From Novosphingobium lentum NBRC 107847 (GTDB lineage: Bacteria > Pseudomonadota > Alphaproteobacteria > Sphingomonadales > Sphingomonadaceae), in NCBI RefSeq assembly GCF_001590965.1, contig NZ_BCTW01000004.1, forward strand, positions 1 through 64,000: a stretch of DNA of 64,000 nucleotides, read 5' to 3'. The notes beneath the pieces were generated by a model. It was not told the origin of the DNA. It ran no database searches and saw nothing but the letters and a program-made list of their open reading frames with translations. The translations under genes and the position numbers were made by a program. Of the stretch, positions 1-8,957 are shown one piece after another. Each line of letters opens with the position of its first letter. The first letter of the stretch is position 1.

Positions 1-67
1 CGTTCCGCCCGCCACGGCGGCTCCGGTTCCGTCGGCCACCGGCGGGGAACCTCCGCTCGACGCCTGA
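1..67 (+). CDS. C-terminal tail of an upstream gene, probably TatA (partial)
   Basis: Only the last 21 codons are present, read in frame from base 2 and ending at TGA 65-67. They encode a Pro/Ala-rich tail ending in PPLDA. The gene lies 22 bp upstream of tatB in the same direction. In sphingomonads tatA usually precedes tatB, and TatA often ends in a Pro-rich disordered tail, so TatA is the likely identity. The ScpB end is an alternative. No diagnostic domain remains, so this rests on position and composition. Confidence 0.45.
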   Translation, partial: VPPATAAPVPSATGGEPPLDA

Positions 68-89
68 AGTCTGAAGGTCGCCAGCAAAG

Positions 90-485
90 ATGTTCGATAT
101 CGCTCCGTCGGAGCTGTTGCTCGTGGTCATCGTGGCGATCGTCGTGATCGGCCCGAAGGACCTGCCGCTGGCGCTGCGCACCGCAGGCCGCTGGATCGGC
201 AAAGTGCGCCGCGTCTCCAACCACTTCCGCAGCGGCATCGAAGCGATGATCCGCGAGGCGGAGCTGGAGGAAATGGAAAAGAAGTGGCGCGAGCAGAACG
301 CCGCGATCATGGCGCAGGATGCGACCGGACAGACGCCCGCCGCCGCGATCGACCAGACGCTGCTGCCGCATGCGCCGACAGAATCTTCCCCGATCGCGTC
401 GACCCCAGCTTCGGCCGATCCGGTCGTGGCGCCTGCCGCTGTTCCCGCTGATCAGCACGCTTCCGCCGGGCCACCCCCGCCATGA
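90..485 (+). CDS. tatB: Sec-independent protein translocase subunit TatB
   Basis: TatB is the receptor-side partner of TatC in the twin-arginine translocase, which exports folded proteins across the inner membrane. The 131-residue protein has an N-terminal membrane helix (about residues 7-22) followed by the hallmark IGPKDLP hinge, then a charged amphipathic helix to about residue 75 and a disordered Pro/Ala-rich tail. This layout is typical of the TatA/B family, and the EL...GPK.LP pattern marks TatB. The stop overlaps the tatC start as ATGA, indicating translational coupling. Confidence 0.95.
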   Translation: MFDIAPSELLLVVIVAIVVIGPKDLPLALRTAGRWIGKVRRVSNHFRSGIEAMIREAELEEMEKKWREQNAAIMAQDATGQTPAAAIDQTLLPHAPTESSPIASTPASADPVVAPAAVPADQHASAGPPPP

Positions 486-1321
486 AACTGCGCGAACTCG
501 ACGAGAGCCAGGCGCCGCTGCTCGATCATCTGCTCGAACTGCGGACGCGGTTGCTGCGCTGCGTCTATGCGCTGGCGCTGGCGTTTGCGGTGTGCTTCTA
601 TTTTGCCGACGAGATTTTCGGCATTCTGGTGCGCCCGCTGACGCAGGCGTTTCCGCCGGGGCAGGGCAAGCTGATCTACACCAAGCTGTACGAGGCGTTC
701 TTCGTCAACATCAAGGTGGCGCTGTTCGCGGCGTTCCTGCTCAGCTTCCCGGTGATCGCCAACCAGCTGTGGGCGTTCGTCGCGCCGGGGCTGTATGCCA
801 AGGAAAAGCGGGCGTTCCTGCCGTTCCTCATCGCCACCCCGATCCTGTTCACGATGGGCGCGTGCCTGGCCTATTTCGTCGTCATGCCCACCGCGTTCAA
901 GTGGTTCCTCGGCTTCGAGGGCCATCGCGGCGGATTGCAGGTAGAGGCGCTGCCGGGCACGGCGGACTACCTCAGTCTCGTCATGCAGTTCATCCTCGCG
1001 TTCGGCATCAGTTTCCTGCTGCCGGTGCTGCTGATGCTGCTCAACCGCGCCGGGATCGTCACGCGCGTGCAGCTGGTGGCGGCGCGGCGCTATGTGATCG
1101 TCGGGATCACGGCGGTGGCGGCGGTGATCACCCCGCCCGACGTCGTCTCGCAGCTGATGCTGGCGATCCCGCTGCTGATCCTGTTCGAAGGCACCCTGAT
1201 CGTGATGCGCTTTGCCGAACGCGCCGACGCGAAGGAAAAGGCCAAGGCCGAAGCCGAAGCGCGCGCCGAAACAGCTGCGATCGTGGTACCGCCCGCAGAT
1301 CCGGTCTCGACGCAGCCGTAG
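482..1321 (+). CDS. tatC: Sec-independent protein translocase subunit TatC
   Basis: TatC is the polytopic core of the Tat translocase that binds twin-arginine signal peptides together with TatB. The 279-residue product has the family start (LLDHLLELRTRLLR), which is the conserved cytoplasmic N-terminus, and about six hydrophobic segments up to residue 245. A charged Lys/Glu/Ala-rich tail follows. Length and topology match the family. It overlaps tatB by 4 bp and is the last gene of the operon. The next gene runs in the opposite direction. Confidence 0.96.
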   Translation: MKLRELDESQAPLLDHLLELRTRLLRCVYALALAFAVCFYFADEIFGILVRPLTQAFPPGQGKLIYTKLYEAFFVNIKVALFAAFLLSFPVIANQLWAFVAPGLYAKEKRAFLPFLIATPILFTMGACLAYFVVMPTAFKWFLGFEGHRGGLQVEALPGTADYLSLVMQFILAFGISFLLPVLLMLLNRAGIVTRVQLVAARRYVIVGITAVAAVITPPDVVSQLMLAIPLLILFEGTLIVMRFAERADAKEKAKAEAEARAETAAIVVPPADPVSTQP

Positions 1322-1423
1322 GGCGGCATGAAACCACGTTCGACCCGCTGATCCAGAGCCAGTCGATGGGCTCGACACGAGCGGGATTGGCGACGTAACA
1401 GCCAACTCACTTGTCCACTCATG

Positions 1424-1451
1424 AAAAAGGCGAGGCCTTTCAGCCTCGCCT
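1424..1451 (-). terminator. Candidate intrinsic terminator, minus strand
   Basis: A perfect 9-bp stem, AGGCGAGGC (1428-1436) and GCCTCGCCT (1443-1451), encloses a 6-nt loop. On the minus strand the stem is followed by TTTTT, so it fits termination of the amidohydrolase transcript arriving from 1575. It may also stop tatC read-through weakly on the plus strand, where no T-run follows. Confidence 0.65.
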
Positions 1452-1500
1452 GTTCAACTCGGTATCATTTCGGTCCTCACCCATCGGGCGATGCTCGAAA

Positions 1501-1525
1501 GCGGGGCGCAATAAATGCGCCCCGC
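1501..1525. terminator. Perfect 10-bp hairpin between convergent genes
   Basis: GCGGGGCGCA (1501-1510) and TGCGCCCCGC (1516-1525) are exact reverse complements around the loop ATAAA. The hairpin lies in the convergent spacer between tatC and the amidohydrolase. Only a short T stretch (TTT) follows on the minus strand, so this could be an additional terminator or an RNA 3'-end stabiliser. Confidence 0.45.
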
Positions 1526-1574
1526 AACGCAGCAACCGGGGGAGGGGGAGCCGGCTGCCTTCCGCGTCCGTGAT

Positions 1575-3308
1575 CTAACGTCCGTCGGGTTGCTTGGTTT
1601 CCGGCGATTTCGCATCTGCGGAAACGGGCGCGTCTGCGGCATAGACCTTGCCGCCGCCGATCCATGTTTCCAATACCTTGGTCGCGCGGATTTGCGCCGG
1701 GGTGGCGATCATCGGGTCGGTATCGACGAAAATGAAATCGGCGCGCAGTCCGGGCGCAAGCCGTCCGAAGCGCTTTTCGGCAAACCCGGCATAAGCCGCC
1801 GCACTGGTATAGCCCGCCAGCGCCGTCGCGCGATCGACCCGCTCCTGCGGCTGCCATCCACCAGACGGCTGACCGTCCGGCCCTTCGCGGCTGATCGCGG
1901 CGGCGATGCCCGCGAACGGATCGGGCGCTTCGACCGGGGCATCGGACCCGAACGCCAGCGTGGCGCCGCGCGCCTTCAGCGTGTTCCACGCATACGCGCC
2001 CAGCAGCCGATCCGGCCCCAGCCGCGCCTTGGCCATCAGCCGGTCGGACGTCTGATGGACCGGCTGCATCGACGCGACCACGCCGGTGCCCGATTGCGCC
2101 AGCCGCGCCACATCGGGGAAGTTGGCGGGATCGACGATCTGCATATGCTCGATCCGCCAGCGCCGATCGCCCTTGTAGGTGGCAGACAGTTCCTCGATCT
2201 CGCCCAGCATCTGGGAAACGGACTGGTCGCCGATGGCGTGCACCGCGACCTGGAACCCGTCCATCGCCGCGCGGCTCATCAGATTGCCGAGCTGGGTCTG
2301 CGACAGTTGCGGCAGTCCGGTGGTGCCCGGCGCGTCGGCGTACGGCTTTTTGAGCCACGCCCCGCGCGAACCCAGCGCGCCGTCGAGGTAGAGCTTGACC
2401 CCGCCCATCCGCAAGCGGTCCTGGTAGAGCCACGGTGTCGGTTCCGGCCCGGCGATGGCGATCATCGCATCGATGCCCAGCGCATAGGACATGATCCGCA
2501 AGTACAGGCGGTTGCGGTCGCCCGCGCGGCGGAACGCCTGCCAATCGTCCATGGAGGTGCCCATGTCGGCGGCTGCGGTCACGCCGCGCTTGAACAGCAA
2601 CTGTTGCGCGGTGGCGAGCGCGAGATCGCGGTCGACCGCGCGCGGCGGCGGCACGGTCCGTCCGACAAGGTCCTTGGCCGCATCGACCAGCACGCCCGCA
2701 GGCTTGCCCGTGGCGTCGCGCTCGATCCGTCCGCCGGCCGGGTCCTTGCTGGCGGCGGTCACGTTAGCGTTGCGCAGCGCCGCGCTGTTGGCCCAGCCGG
2801 CGTGGCCATCGACGCGTTCGAGCCAGACGGGGCGATCGGGTACGATCGCGTCGATTTCGGCAGCGGTGGGAAAGCGGCCAAGACCCCAGACTTCCTGGTT
2901 CCAGCCGCGCCCGATGATCCATGGCCGGTCGGGATGCGCGGCGGCGTAGGCGCGGATACTGGCCTGCGCCTCGGCCAGCGACTTCGTGTCCGACAGGTCG
3001 AGCGTCAGCGCGGCGAAGCCCAGCGCCATCACGTGCAGATGGGCATCGATAAGTCCGGGCAGCATCGTGCGGCCCTTGCCGTCGATGCGGTACTGCGCCT
3101 TGGGCTTTTTCTCACCCGAATGGATCACCTGGCGGATCGTGCCATCGTTGCCGAACACCAGCGCGATGAACGTCTCGACCCGGCCGTCGGCGCTCACCGT
3201 TTCGCCATGGACGTTATCGACCAGCGTATCGTCGCGCGGGGCGTCGGCAAGCACCGGCGCTGCCGTTGCCGCGAGCAGAGCCGCCAGCGCGGCTATCGCA
3301 GCTTTCAC
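1575..3308 (-). CDS. Exported amidohydrolase family 3 protein (YtcJ-like)
   Basis: Predicted metal-dependent hydrolase of the amidohydrolase superfamily, amidohydrolase-3/YtcJ group. The substrate cannot be told from sequence. Residues 1-22 form a signal peptide ending near VLADA, so the enzyme is probably periplasmic. The metal-binding HxH motif is at residues 90-92 inside GLIDAHLH, and GSDAPV near the C-terminus supplies the late metal Asp. The 577-residue length suits the family. It starts at GTG 3308, and the start overlaps the stop of the upstream dehydrogenase (GTGA), so the two are co-translated. Proteins of this group are often annotated loosely as imidazolonepropionase-like or exoenzyme hydrolases. 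Confidence 0.85.
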   Translation of the reverse strand: MKAAIAALAALLAATAAPVLADAPRDDTLVDNVHGETVSADGRVETFIALVFGNDGTIRQVIHSGEKKPKAQYRIDGKGRTMLPGLIDAHLHVMALGFAALTLDLSDTKSLAEAQASIRAYAAAHPDRPWIIGRGWNQEVWGLGRFPTAAEIDAIVPDRPVWLERVDGHAGWANSAALRNANVTAASKDPAGGRIERDATGKPAGVLVDAAKDLVGRTVPPPRAVDRDLALATAQQLLFKRGVTAAADMGTSMDDWQAFRRAGDRNRLYLRIMSYALGIDAMIAIAGPEPTPWLYQDRLRMGGVKLYLDGALGSRGAWLKKPYADAPGTTGLPQLSQTQLGNLMSRAAMDGFQVAVHAIGDQSVSQMLGEIEELSATYKGDRRWRIEHMQIVDPANFPDVARLAQSGTGVVASMQPVHQTSDRLMAKARLGPDRLLGAYAWNTLKARGATLAFGSDAPVEAPDPFAGIAAAISREGPDGQPSGGWQPQERVDRATALAGYTSAAAYAGFAEKRFGRLAPGLRADFIFVDTDPMIATPAQIRATKVLETWIGGGKVYAADAPVSADAKSPETKQPDGR

Positions 3309-4204
3309 GCGCGGCCGCCCTTTTTCGGCAGGTGCCGGATCAGGGCGCTGGTGTCGTCGCGCCCGGCGCCTTGCGCCTGCACTTTGGCATAGAACTGATC
3401 GACCAGCGCGGTGATCGGCACGCTGGCGCCAAGGCCCCGCGCCTCGTCGATGGTCAGGCCCAGGTCCTTGCGCATCCAGTCGATCGCAAAGCCGAACTCG
3501 AATTCGTCGGCGTCCATCGTTTTCCAGCGGTTGTCCATTTGCCAGCTTTGCGCCGCGCCGCCCGAAATCGCCTCATAGACCTTGTCCATGTCGAGCCGCG
3601 CGGCCTGCGCGAACCGTACGGCTTCGGACAGGCCTGCCAGCACCCCGGCGATGCAGATCTGGTTGACCATCTTGGTCGATTGGCCCGCGCCCGGCTTGCC
3701 CACGTGCGTCACGCGCTTGGCATAGGCGGCCAGGATCGGGCGCGCCGCCTCGATCGCCTTGGCGCTGCCGCCGCACATGACCGACAGCGTTCCGGCCTCC
3801 GCGCCCGACTGGCCGCCGGTGACCGGGGCATCGACGCACAGGATGCCCTTGTCGCGCCCCTCGACCGCGATCTGCCGCGCGATCTTGGCCGAAACCGTGG
3901 TGTGGTCGATGAACACCGCGTCGCGCCGCAACGCGGTGAACACGCCATTGGGGCCGAGCACGACATCGGCGAGGTCATCGTCGTTGCCCACGCACGTGAG
4001 CACGGCGTCGGCCCCTTGCGCTGCCTCGGCCGGACTGCCCGCGACGCGCGCGGCCAGCCCCGGGTTGGCAGCCTGCCATGCTTCGGCGCGGGCGGGCGAA
4101 CGGTTGAAGATGGTCAGGCGGTGGCCCGCATGGGCGAGGTGGCGTGCCAGGGGTGAGCCCATGACGCCGAGCCCGAGAAACGATACGTTGAGAGGTTCGC
4201 TCAT
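3305..4204 (-). CDS. NAD(P)-dependent beta-hydroxyacid dehydrogenase (3-hydroxyisobutyrate dehydrogenase family)
   Basis: The 299-residue enzyme belongs to the family of 3-hydroxyisobutyrate and tartronate semialdehyde reductases. These oxidise beta-hydroxyacids or reduce the matching semialdehydes. Visible motifs are the Rossmann dinucleotide loop GLGVMG (11-16), the substrate-binding DAPVTGG (125-131) and the catalytic Lys178 in GAGQSTKMVNQ. The frame stays open further upstream, but ATG at 4204 gives the family's normal N-terminus (MSEPLNVSFLGLG). Its stop overlaps the start of the amidohydrolase. The exact substrate is not resolved. Confidence 0.88.
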   Translation of the reverse strand: MSEPLNVSFLGLGVMGSPLARHLAHAGHRLTIFNRSPARAEAWQAANPGLAARVAGSPAEAAQGADAVLTCVGNDDDLADVVLGPNGVFTALRRDAVFIDHTTVSAKIARQIAVEGRDKGILCVDAPVTGGQSGAEAGTLSVMCGGSAKAIEAARPILAAYAKRVTHVGKPGAGQSTKMVNQICIAGVLAGLSEAVRFAQAARLDMDKVYEAISGGAAQSWQMDNRWKTMDADEFEFGFAIDWMRKDLGLTIDEARGLGASVPITALVDQFYAKVQAQGAGRDDTSALIRHLPKKGGRA

Positions 4205-4371
4205 CAGCCCATGTTTACCTGCTTTGGCTGCCGCCGCCAGCCCCTTTGCCGCGCCAATGCCGGCGTCGAACCCGGCGCTGGAACCGGGCGACCGCAGCGG
4301 TGCCTGGCGGGCGGAAACGCGCGGTCGAACGACCTTGCTCCGCGCCGCCAACCCGCTATCGACGCGAACCG

Positions 4372-4752
4372 ATGAACCTGAACTCCGCACTTGCGATTCG
4401 CACCAGCCGCTTCCTGTTCTGGGGTGCCGCCGTGTTCGCCGTAACCATGGCCGTGCTGCCCAAGCCGCCGCAGATGCCGATGGACAAATTCGGCGACAAG
4501 TTCGAGCATATGCTGGCGTTTTCGGTGCTGACGGTGCTGGCCAACCTTTCCTATCGCGCGATGCCACGGCTGCGGATCGCCGAACGGCTCTCGTTCCTGG
4601 GTGCGCTGATCGAGGTGGTCCAGTCGATCCCGGCGCTGCACCGCGATTGCGACATCCGCGATTGGGTGGCCGATACGCTGGCGATCCTGGTGGTCACCGC
4701 GCTGTGTGCGCTGGTGGCGCGCCGCTGGGGGCAAGCGCAGCCGCAGCCGTAA
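4372..4752 (+). CDS. VanZ-like membrane protein
   Basis: Small inner-membrane protein of 126 residues with about four hydrophobic segments. It carries the VanZ-family polar signatures: DKFEHMLAFSVL around residue 42, E-x-x-Q in LIEVVQS and a conserved Asp pair in RDCDIRDWVADTLA. The cellular role of most VanZ-like proteins is unknown; the namesake affects teicoplanin susceptibility. The open frame reaches back to 4246, but that extension is Arg-rich and unlike the family, so ATG 4372 was chosen. It stands alone between divergent and downstream genes. Confidence 0.8.
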   Translation: MNLNSALAIRTSRFLFWGAAVFAVTMAVLPKPPQMPMDKFGDKFEHMLAFSVLTVLANLSYRAMPRLRIAERLSFLGALIEVVQSIPALHRDCDIRDWVADTLAILVVTALCALVARRWGQAQPQP

Positions 4753-4833
4753 CTGCAGGGCTGACGGCTTTCCCCAAGCCTGTTGGGGTAAGCCTGTTTC
4801 CAACGCAGGTGCTTTCCGTTAGGGCGCGCAGCC

Positions 4834-6108
4834 ATGGATACGCCCGCAACGCAGCCGCTCGACTTGTCCGAATCCGCAGCGGAGGGAGAGCCCGGCGCGC
4901 TGCTTTCGCTGGCTGACGTCCAGGCGGCGGCGGCGCGGATCAAGGGCCACGTGGTGCGCACGCCCACGCTCTACAGCCGCACGCTGAGCGCAATCAGCGG
5001 CGCGCAGATCTGGCTGAAGTTCGAAAACCTGCAGTTCACCGCCGCCTACAAGGAACGCGGCGCGTTGAACGCGCTGCTGCTGCTGGACGAGGAGCGGCGC
5101 AGCCGCGGGGTTATCGCCGCATCGGCCGGCAACCACGCGCAAGGGCTGAGCTATCACGGCACCCGGCTGGGCGTGCCGGTGACCATCGTGATGCCCAAGA
5201 CGACACCGACGGTGAAGATCATGCAGACCGAAAGCGTCGGCGGCAAGGTCGTGCTCGAGGGTGAGACATTCGACGATGCGTATGCCCATGCGAGGCTGCT
5301 GGAGCGCGAACTGGGGCTGACCTTCGTCCATCCGTTCGACGATCCGCACGTGGCGGCGGGGCAGGGCACGGTCGCGCTCGAAATGCTCGAGGATGCGCCG
5401 CAGATCGACATGCTGGCGGTGCCGATCGGTGGCGGCGGGCTGCTGTCGGGCATGGGTACCGCAGCGCGCGGGCTGAAGCCGGATATCGGGCTGATCGGCG
5501 TGCAGGCGGCGCTGTTCCCGTCGATGTACGGGCGATTGAAGCACCTCGACCTGCCGTGCGGCGGGGATACGCTGGCCGAAGGCATCGCGGTGAAGGAGCC
5601 CGGGGTGTTTACCTCGGCGGTGCTCGAAACGCTGGTCGACGATATCGTGCTGGTCGATGAACCGGCGCTGGAAAGCGCGGTCGCGCTGATGCTGCAGATC
5701 GAAAAGACCGTGGCCGAAGGCGCGGGCGCGGCGGGACTGGCGGCGGTGATGAGCCACCGCGAGCTGTTCGCCGGGCGAAACGTCGGCATCGTCATCTGCG
5801 GCGGCAACATCGACACGCGGCTGCTCGCCAATGTGCTGTTGCGCGATCTCGCCCGCTCGGGCCGCCTCGCGCGGCTGCGGCTGACGCTGCAGGATCGGCC
5901 CGGCGCATTGTTCAAGGTGATGCGCGAATTCGATGCGCACCAGGTCAACATCATCGAGATCTACCACCAGCGCATCTTCACGCATCTGCCTGCCAAGGGC
6001 CTGATCACCGACATCGAGTGCGAGGCGCGCGACCGTGCGCAGATCGACAAGCTGACCGCCGCGCTGCGCGCCGACGGCTACGACGTGAGCCAGGTCGAAC
6101 TGGCGTGA
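4834..6108 (+). CDS. ilvA: Threonine ammonia-lyase (threonine dehydratase) with C-terminal ACT domain
   Basis: PLP enzyme converting L-threonine to 2-oxobutanoate and ammonia, the first step toward isoleucine. In the 424-residue product the PLP lysine is K73 in FENLQFTAAYKERGA. The SAGNHAQG loop and the glycine loop IGGGGLLSGM contact substrate and phosphate. An ACT-type domain starts near residue 345 (RLRLTLQDRPGALFKVM) and may sense amino acids. This length, with a single ACT-like domain, is the shorter form seen in many alphaproteobacteria and may be labelled ilvA or tdcB. No other isoleucine genes are adjacent. Confidence 0.9.
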   Translation: MDTPATQPLDLSESAAEGEPGALLSLADVQAAAARIKGHVVRTPTLYSRTLSAISGAQIWLKFENLQFTAAYKERGALNALLLLDEERRSRGVIAASAGNHAQGLSYHGTRLGVPVTIVMPKTTPTVKIMQTESVGGKVVLEGETFDDAYAHARLLERELGLTFVHPFDDPHVAAGQGTVALEMLEDAPQIDMLAVPIGGGGLLSGMGTAARGLKPDIGLIGVQAALFPSMYGRLKHLDLPCGGDTLAEGIAVKEPGVFTSAVLETLVDDIVLVDEPALESAVALMLQIEKTVAEGAGAAGLAAVMSHRELFAGRNVGIVICGGNIDTRLLANVLLRDLARSGRLARLRLTLQDRPGALFKVMREFDAHQVNIIEIYHQRIFTHLPAKGLITDIECEARDRAQIDKLTAALRADGYDVSQVELA

Positions 6109-6181
6109 GCCGCAGCCGTTCTCGATACGCGTGACCGATAATTCATGAACCCATCCACGCGTTCGCGCGTTGGCTGGGGTG

Positions 6182-6958
6182 ATGGATTTCAATCGGACAG
6201 GCGCCGTAGTGACCGGCGGGGAATCGGGCATCGGCCGCGCATGCGCGCTGGCGCTCGGCCAGGCAGGCGCGGCGGTGACGCTGACCTATTTTCGCGATGA
6301 TGCGGTGGCACAGGCGGTCGTGGCGGAGATCGAGCTGGCCGGTAGCCAAGCGCTTGCCGTGCAGACCGACGTGAGCGACGAGGCGCAAGTCGATGCGCTG
6401 TTTGCCGCAGCCGAAACAGCGTTCGGGCCCGTCCGGCTGCTGGTCAATTCGGCGGGACTCAACATGAGCGGAACGCCGATTGCCGACATGGCGCTGGCGC
6501 AGTTCGACCGCGTGGTTCGCGCTGATCTTTACGGCCCGTTCCTCACCTGCCGGCGCTTCGTGCGCGGGATCGCGGCCGCAGGCGGTGGAGGAGGGCGCAT
6601 CGCCAACATCTCCTCGATCCATGAAAAGGCGCCGCGCCCCGGCGGGGTGGAATACGACAGCGCCAAGGGCGGGCTCGCGCAATTGACCGCCACGCTCGCG
6701 CTCGAACTCGCGCCGCAGCGGATTGCGGTGAATGGCGTGGCGCCGGGCATGATCCTCACCCCGATGAACCAGTCGGCAATGGACCACCCCGACGAACTGC
6801 GCACCAAGGAAGCCGTGATCCCGTGGGGCCGCGCCGGCCGGCCCGAAGAAGTGGCCGACGTCGTGGTGTTCCTGCTCTCGCCTGCGGCCGACTACATCAC
6901 CGGCACCACCATCACCATCGACGGCGCGCTGTCGCTCACCGTCGCGTTGGGAGCCTGA
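6182..6958 (+). CDS. SDR-family oxidoreductase
   Basis: Classical short-chain dehydrogenase of 258 residues, NAD(P)-dependent, cytosolic. The cofactor loop TGGESGIG is at 11-18, NSAG at 89-92, the catalytic Ser in NISS near 144, and Tyr158 and Lys162 in YDSAK. It resembles the glucose 1-dehydrogenase and 3-oxoacyl reductase groups, but the substrate is not determined. An in-frame TTG at 6170 and GTG at 6179 are alternative starts. ATG 6182 gives the usual distance to the glycine loop. It sits 4 bp before the glycosidase-like gene, so a shared sugar-related pathway is plausible. Confidence 0.86.
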   Translation: MDFNRTGAVVTGGESGIGRACALALGQAGAAVTLTYFRDDAVAQAVVAEIELAGSQALAVQTDVSDEAQVDALFAAAETAFGPVRLLVNSAGLNMSGTPIADMALAQFDRVVRADLYGPFLTCRRFVRGIAAAGGGGGRIANISSIHEKAPRPGGVEYDSAKGGLAQLTATLALELAPQRIAVNGVAPGMILTPMNQSAMDHPDELRTKEAVIPWGRAGRPEEVADVVVFLLSPAADYITGTTITIDGALSLTVALGA

Positions 6959-6962
6959 AGCC

Positions 6963-7880
6963 ATGGTCGATTACGTGGTGCAGGCGCTCGATCAGGTGAC
7001 GCTCGACATTTCCGGCCCCGACGGGCTGCTGGCCGGGCACGACCTGATGAGCCCCTACGTGTGGACGCAGGATGGACGCCACCAGTTGCTGGTGCGCGTG
7101 CTCGCGCATCCGCTGGCGGAGACTGACCCCACCGGGATCATCTATTGTGGCCATTCCGACGATGGCCTGTCGTTCATCATGCGCGACCGGCCCGCGATCG
7201 TGCCCGGGCCCGATTTCGTGGACGCCGGCGGGGTGGAAGATCCCACTGTGGTGCTGGCCGACCAGGGCGAGGTGCTGGTGTTCTACACTGGCGTAGATGG
7301 CCAGCGCGGGCAGGGATCGATGATGGTGGCGCGGGGCTGCGACCTTGAGAAGCTCGCCAAGGAGCAAGTGCTGCTCAAGGCCCCGCCGGGCGAGGGCAAC
7401 ATCAAGGAAGCCACCGTTGCGCAGGGCACGGACGGGCGGTTTCGCCTGTTCTACGAATACGCGAAAGAGATCACGCCGGGCGTCGGTGCCTCGCGCATCG
7501 GCATGGCCATCGCACCGGGGCCCAACGGTCCGTGGGAGGTGGTCGACGATCCGTTCGGCATCCGCGAGGATGCGTGGGACAACTGGCACCTGTCGACCGG
7601 CCCGATCGTGTCGCAGCCGGGTGCGGACCCGGTGATGTTTTACAACGGCGCCACGGTCGATGCGCGCTGGCGGATCGGCTGGATCAGCTTTGACGCCAAT
7701 TTCGAGCGGATCACCGACCGCTGCATCCAGCCGATGCTCATCCCCCCGCCGCCGGTCCACCGCGACGGCACCGACATCGCGTTTGCCGCCTCGTGCTTGG
7801 TGGAGGATGAGGCAATCCTGCTGTATTATTCGCTGGAGGACCGGCTGCTGCGCCGCGCCGCGATCCGCCGGTTCGATTGA
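6963..7880 (+). CDS. GH130/GH43-like five-bladed beta-propeller glycosidase
   Basis: The 305-residue protein lacks a signal peptide and looks like a cytosolic beta-propeller glycoside hydrolase or phosphorylase. GGVEDPTVV (about residues 92-100) resembles the GH130 catalytic-Asp region, where the enzyme attacks beta-mannosides by phosphorolysis or hydrolysis. Repeated blades with LVFYTG, FRLFYEY, VMFYNGA and ILLYYS support the fold. The gene directly follows the SDR gene. The family assignment is by pattern only and GH43 remains possible. The substrate is unknown. Confidence 0.72.
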   Translation: MVDYVVQALDQVTLDISGPDGLLAGHDLMSPYVWTQDGRHQLLVRVLAHPLAETDPTGIIYCGHSDDGLSFIMRDRPAIVPGPDFVDAGGVEDPTVVLADQGEVLVFYTGVDGQRGQGSMMVARGCDLEKLAKEQVLLKAPPGEGNIKEATVAQGTDGRFRLFYEYAKEITPGVGASRIGMAIAPGPNGPWEVVDDPFGIREDAWDNWHLSTGPIVSQPGADPVMFYNGATVDARWRIGWISFDANFERITDRCIQPMLIPPPPVHRDGTDIAFAASCLVEDEAILLYYSLEDRLLRRAAIRRFD

Positions 7881-8053
7881 TGTGTCGTGACCGGCGAACG
7901 CGGCGGACTCTCAGTGGACAAAAATGTGCAAACTAACCGGAGATTAACTGCGTTTCGTGGTTAAAGGGCTTTCACCATTTGCTTCGGGCTGGCATTGTTA
8001 AGCCCGACGCTGCCGGATTGTCCGGAAGGTGATTGAGGGATTGCAAACCGGTT

Positions 8054-8923
8054 GTGACCGCACCTGTCCGCTTCCCACGCTTTTTCGTGACCAGCCCTTC
8101 GCCGTGCCCCTATCTTCCGGGCAAGAGCGAGCGCAAGGTGTTTACCGAGCTGAAGGGCCCGCACGCCGATGAGCTGAACGATGCGCTGGGCCGCATCGGG
8201 TTTCGTCGCAGCCAGACCGTGGCCTATCGCCCCAGCTGCCTCGATTGCTCAGCCTGCGTTTCGGTCCGCGTCGTGGCCGACCGGTTCCAGCCTTCCGCCA
8301 CCCAGCGCAAAAACCTGAAACGCAATTCCGATCTCGTCGTCAACGCCTGCAAACCGTGGTCCACCCCGGAACAGTTCGAGCTGCTGCAGCGTTACCTGTC
8401 GGTTCGTCACCCTGGCGGGGGGATGGCCAGCATGGACGAGATGGACTTCGCGGACATGGTTGAGCATACCCCGGTCAAGAGCTATGTCATTGAATACAGG
8501 GAACCAGGCGTCGGTGACACGCCGGGCAAACTGGTCGGAGCCTGCCTGACGGATCAGCAGGGTGACGGTCTGTCGATGATCTACAGTTTTTACGATCCGC
8601 AACACGAGACTCGCACCGGGCTTGGCAACTACATCATCCTTGACCACATCCTGCGCTCGGCGCGGGTCGGCCTGCCCTTTGTCTATCTGGGCTACTGGGT
8701 CGAAGGATCCGTGCGGATGCAGTACAAAGTGCGCTACCGTCCGCTCGAACGGCTGGGCCGCGACGGGTGGGAACGCTTCGATCCCGATGAACAGGCCAGC
8801 GCCATCGTTCGCGCCGCCAAGGCCGCACCCCGCGATCTCGCCCCCATCGACGGCAGCTGCAAGGACGGCGTCCCCGGCAGCCAGGATCATTATCGCGCCG
8901 ATCCCACCCGCATCATCGAATAG
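8054..8923 (+). CDS. bpt: Aspartate/glutamate leucyltransferase (arginyltransferase family)
   Basis: Transfers leucine from Leu-tRNA to proteins with N-terminal Asp or Glu, marking them for ClpS/ClpAP in the N-degron pathway. The 289-residue form from GTG 8054 begins [11 protein letters not shown], the normal N-terminus of the family. The conserved Cys-containing segments CPYLPG and PSCLDCSAC follow, and the C-terminal half has the GNAT-like transferase core ([22 protein letters not shown]). An in-frame TTG at 8033 would add seven residues. The arginyl- or leucyl-transfer preference cannot be proved here; Bpt is the usual proteobacterial type. Confidence 0.9.
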   Translation: MTAPVRFPRFFVTSPSPCPYLPGKSERKVFTELKGPHADELNDALGRIGFRRSQTVAYRPSCLDCSACVSVRVVADRFQPSATQRKNLKRNSDLVVNACKPWSTPEQFELLQRYLSVRHPGGGMASMDEMDFADMVEHTPVKSYVIEYREPGVGDTPGKLVGACLTDQQGDGLSMIYSFYDPQHETRTGLGNYIILDHILRSARVGLPFVYLGYWVEGSVRMQYKVRYRPLERLGRDGWERFDPDEQASAIVRAAKAAPRDLAPIDGSCKDGVPGSQDHYRADPTRIIE

Positions 8924-8957
8924 CCGCGGCAGGACGCTGCGCTGTCGCCTGCGCCCG

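Noticed and set aside
7920..8030. CtrA box before bpt (GTTAATCTCCGGTTAG on the minus strand)
   Set aside because: One mismatch in a short motif within AT-richer intergenic DNA, with no supporting sites; chance is a sufficient explanation.
8622..8957. Longer tamA starting inside bpt
   Set aside because: The extension would overlap about 300 bp of the conserved bpt gene in another frame and would bury the clear signal peptide; a start near 8958 is more sensible.
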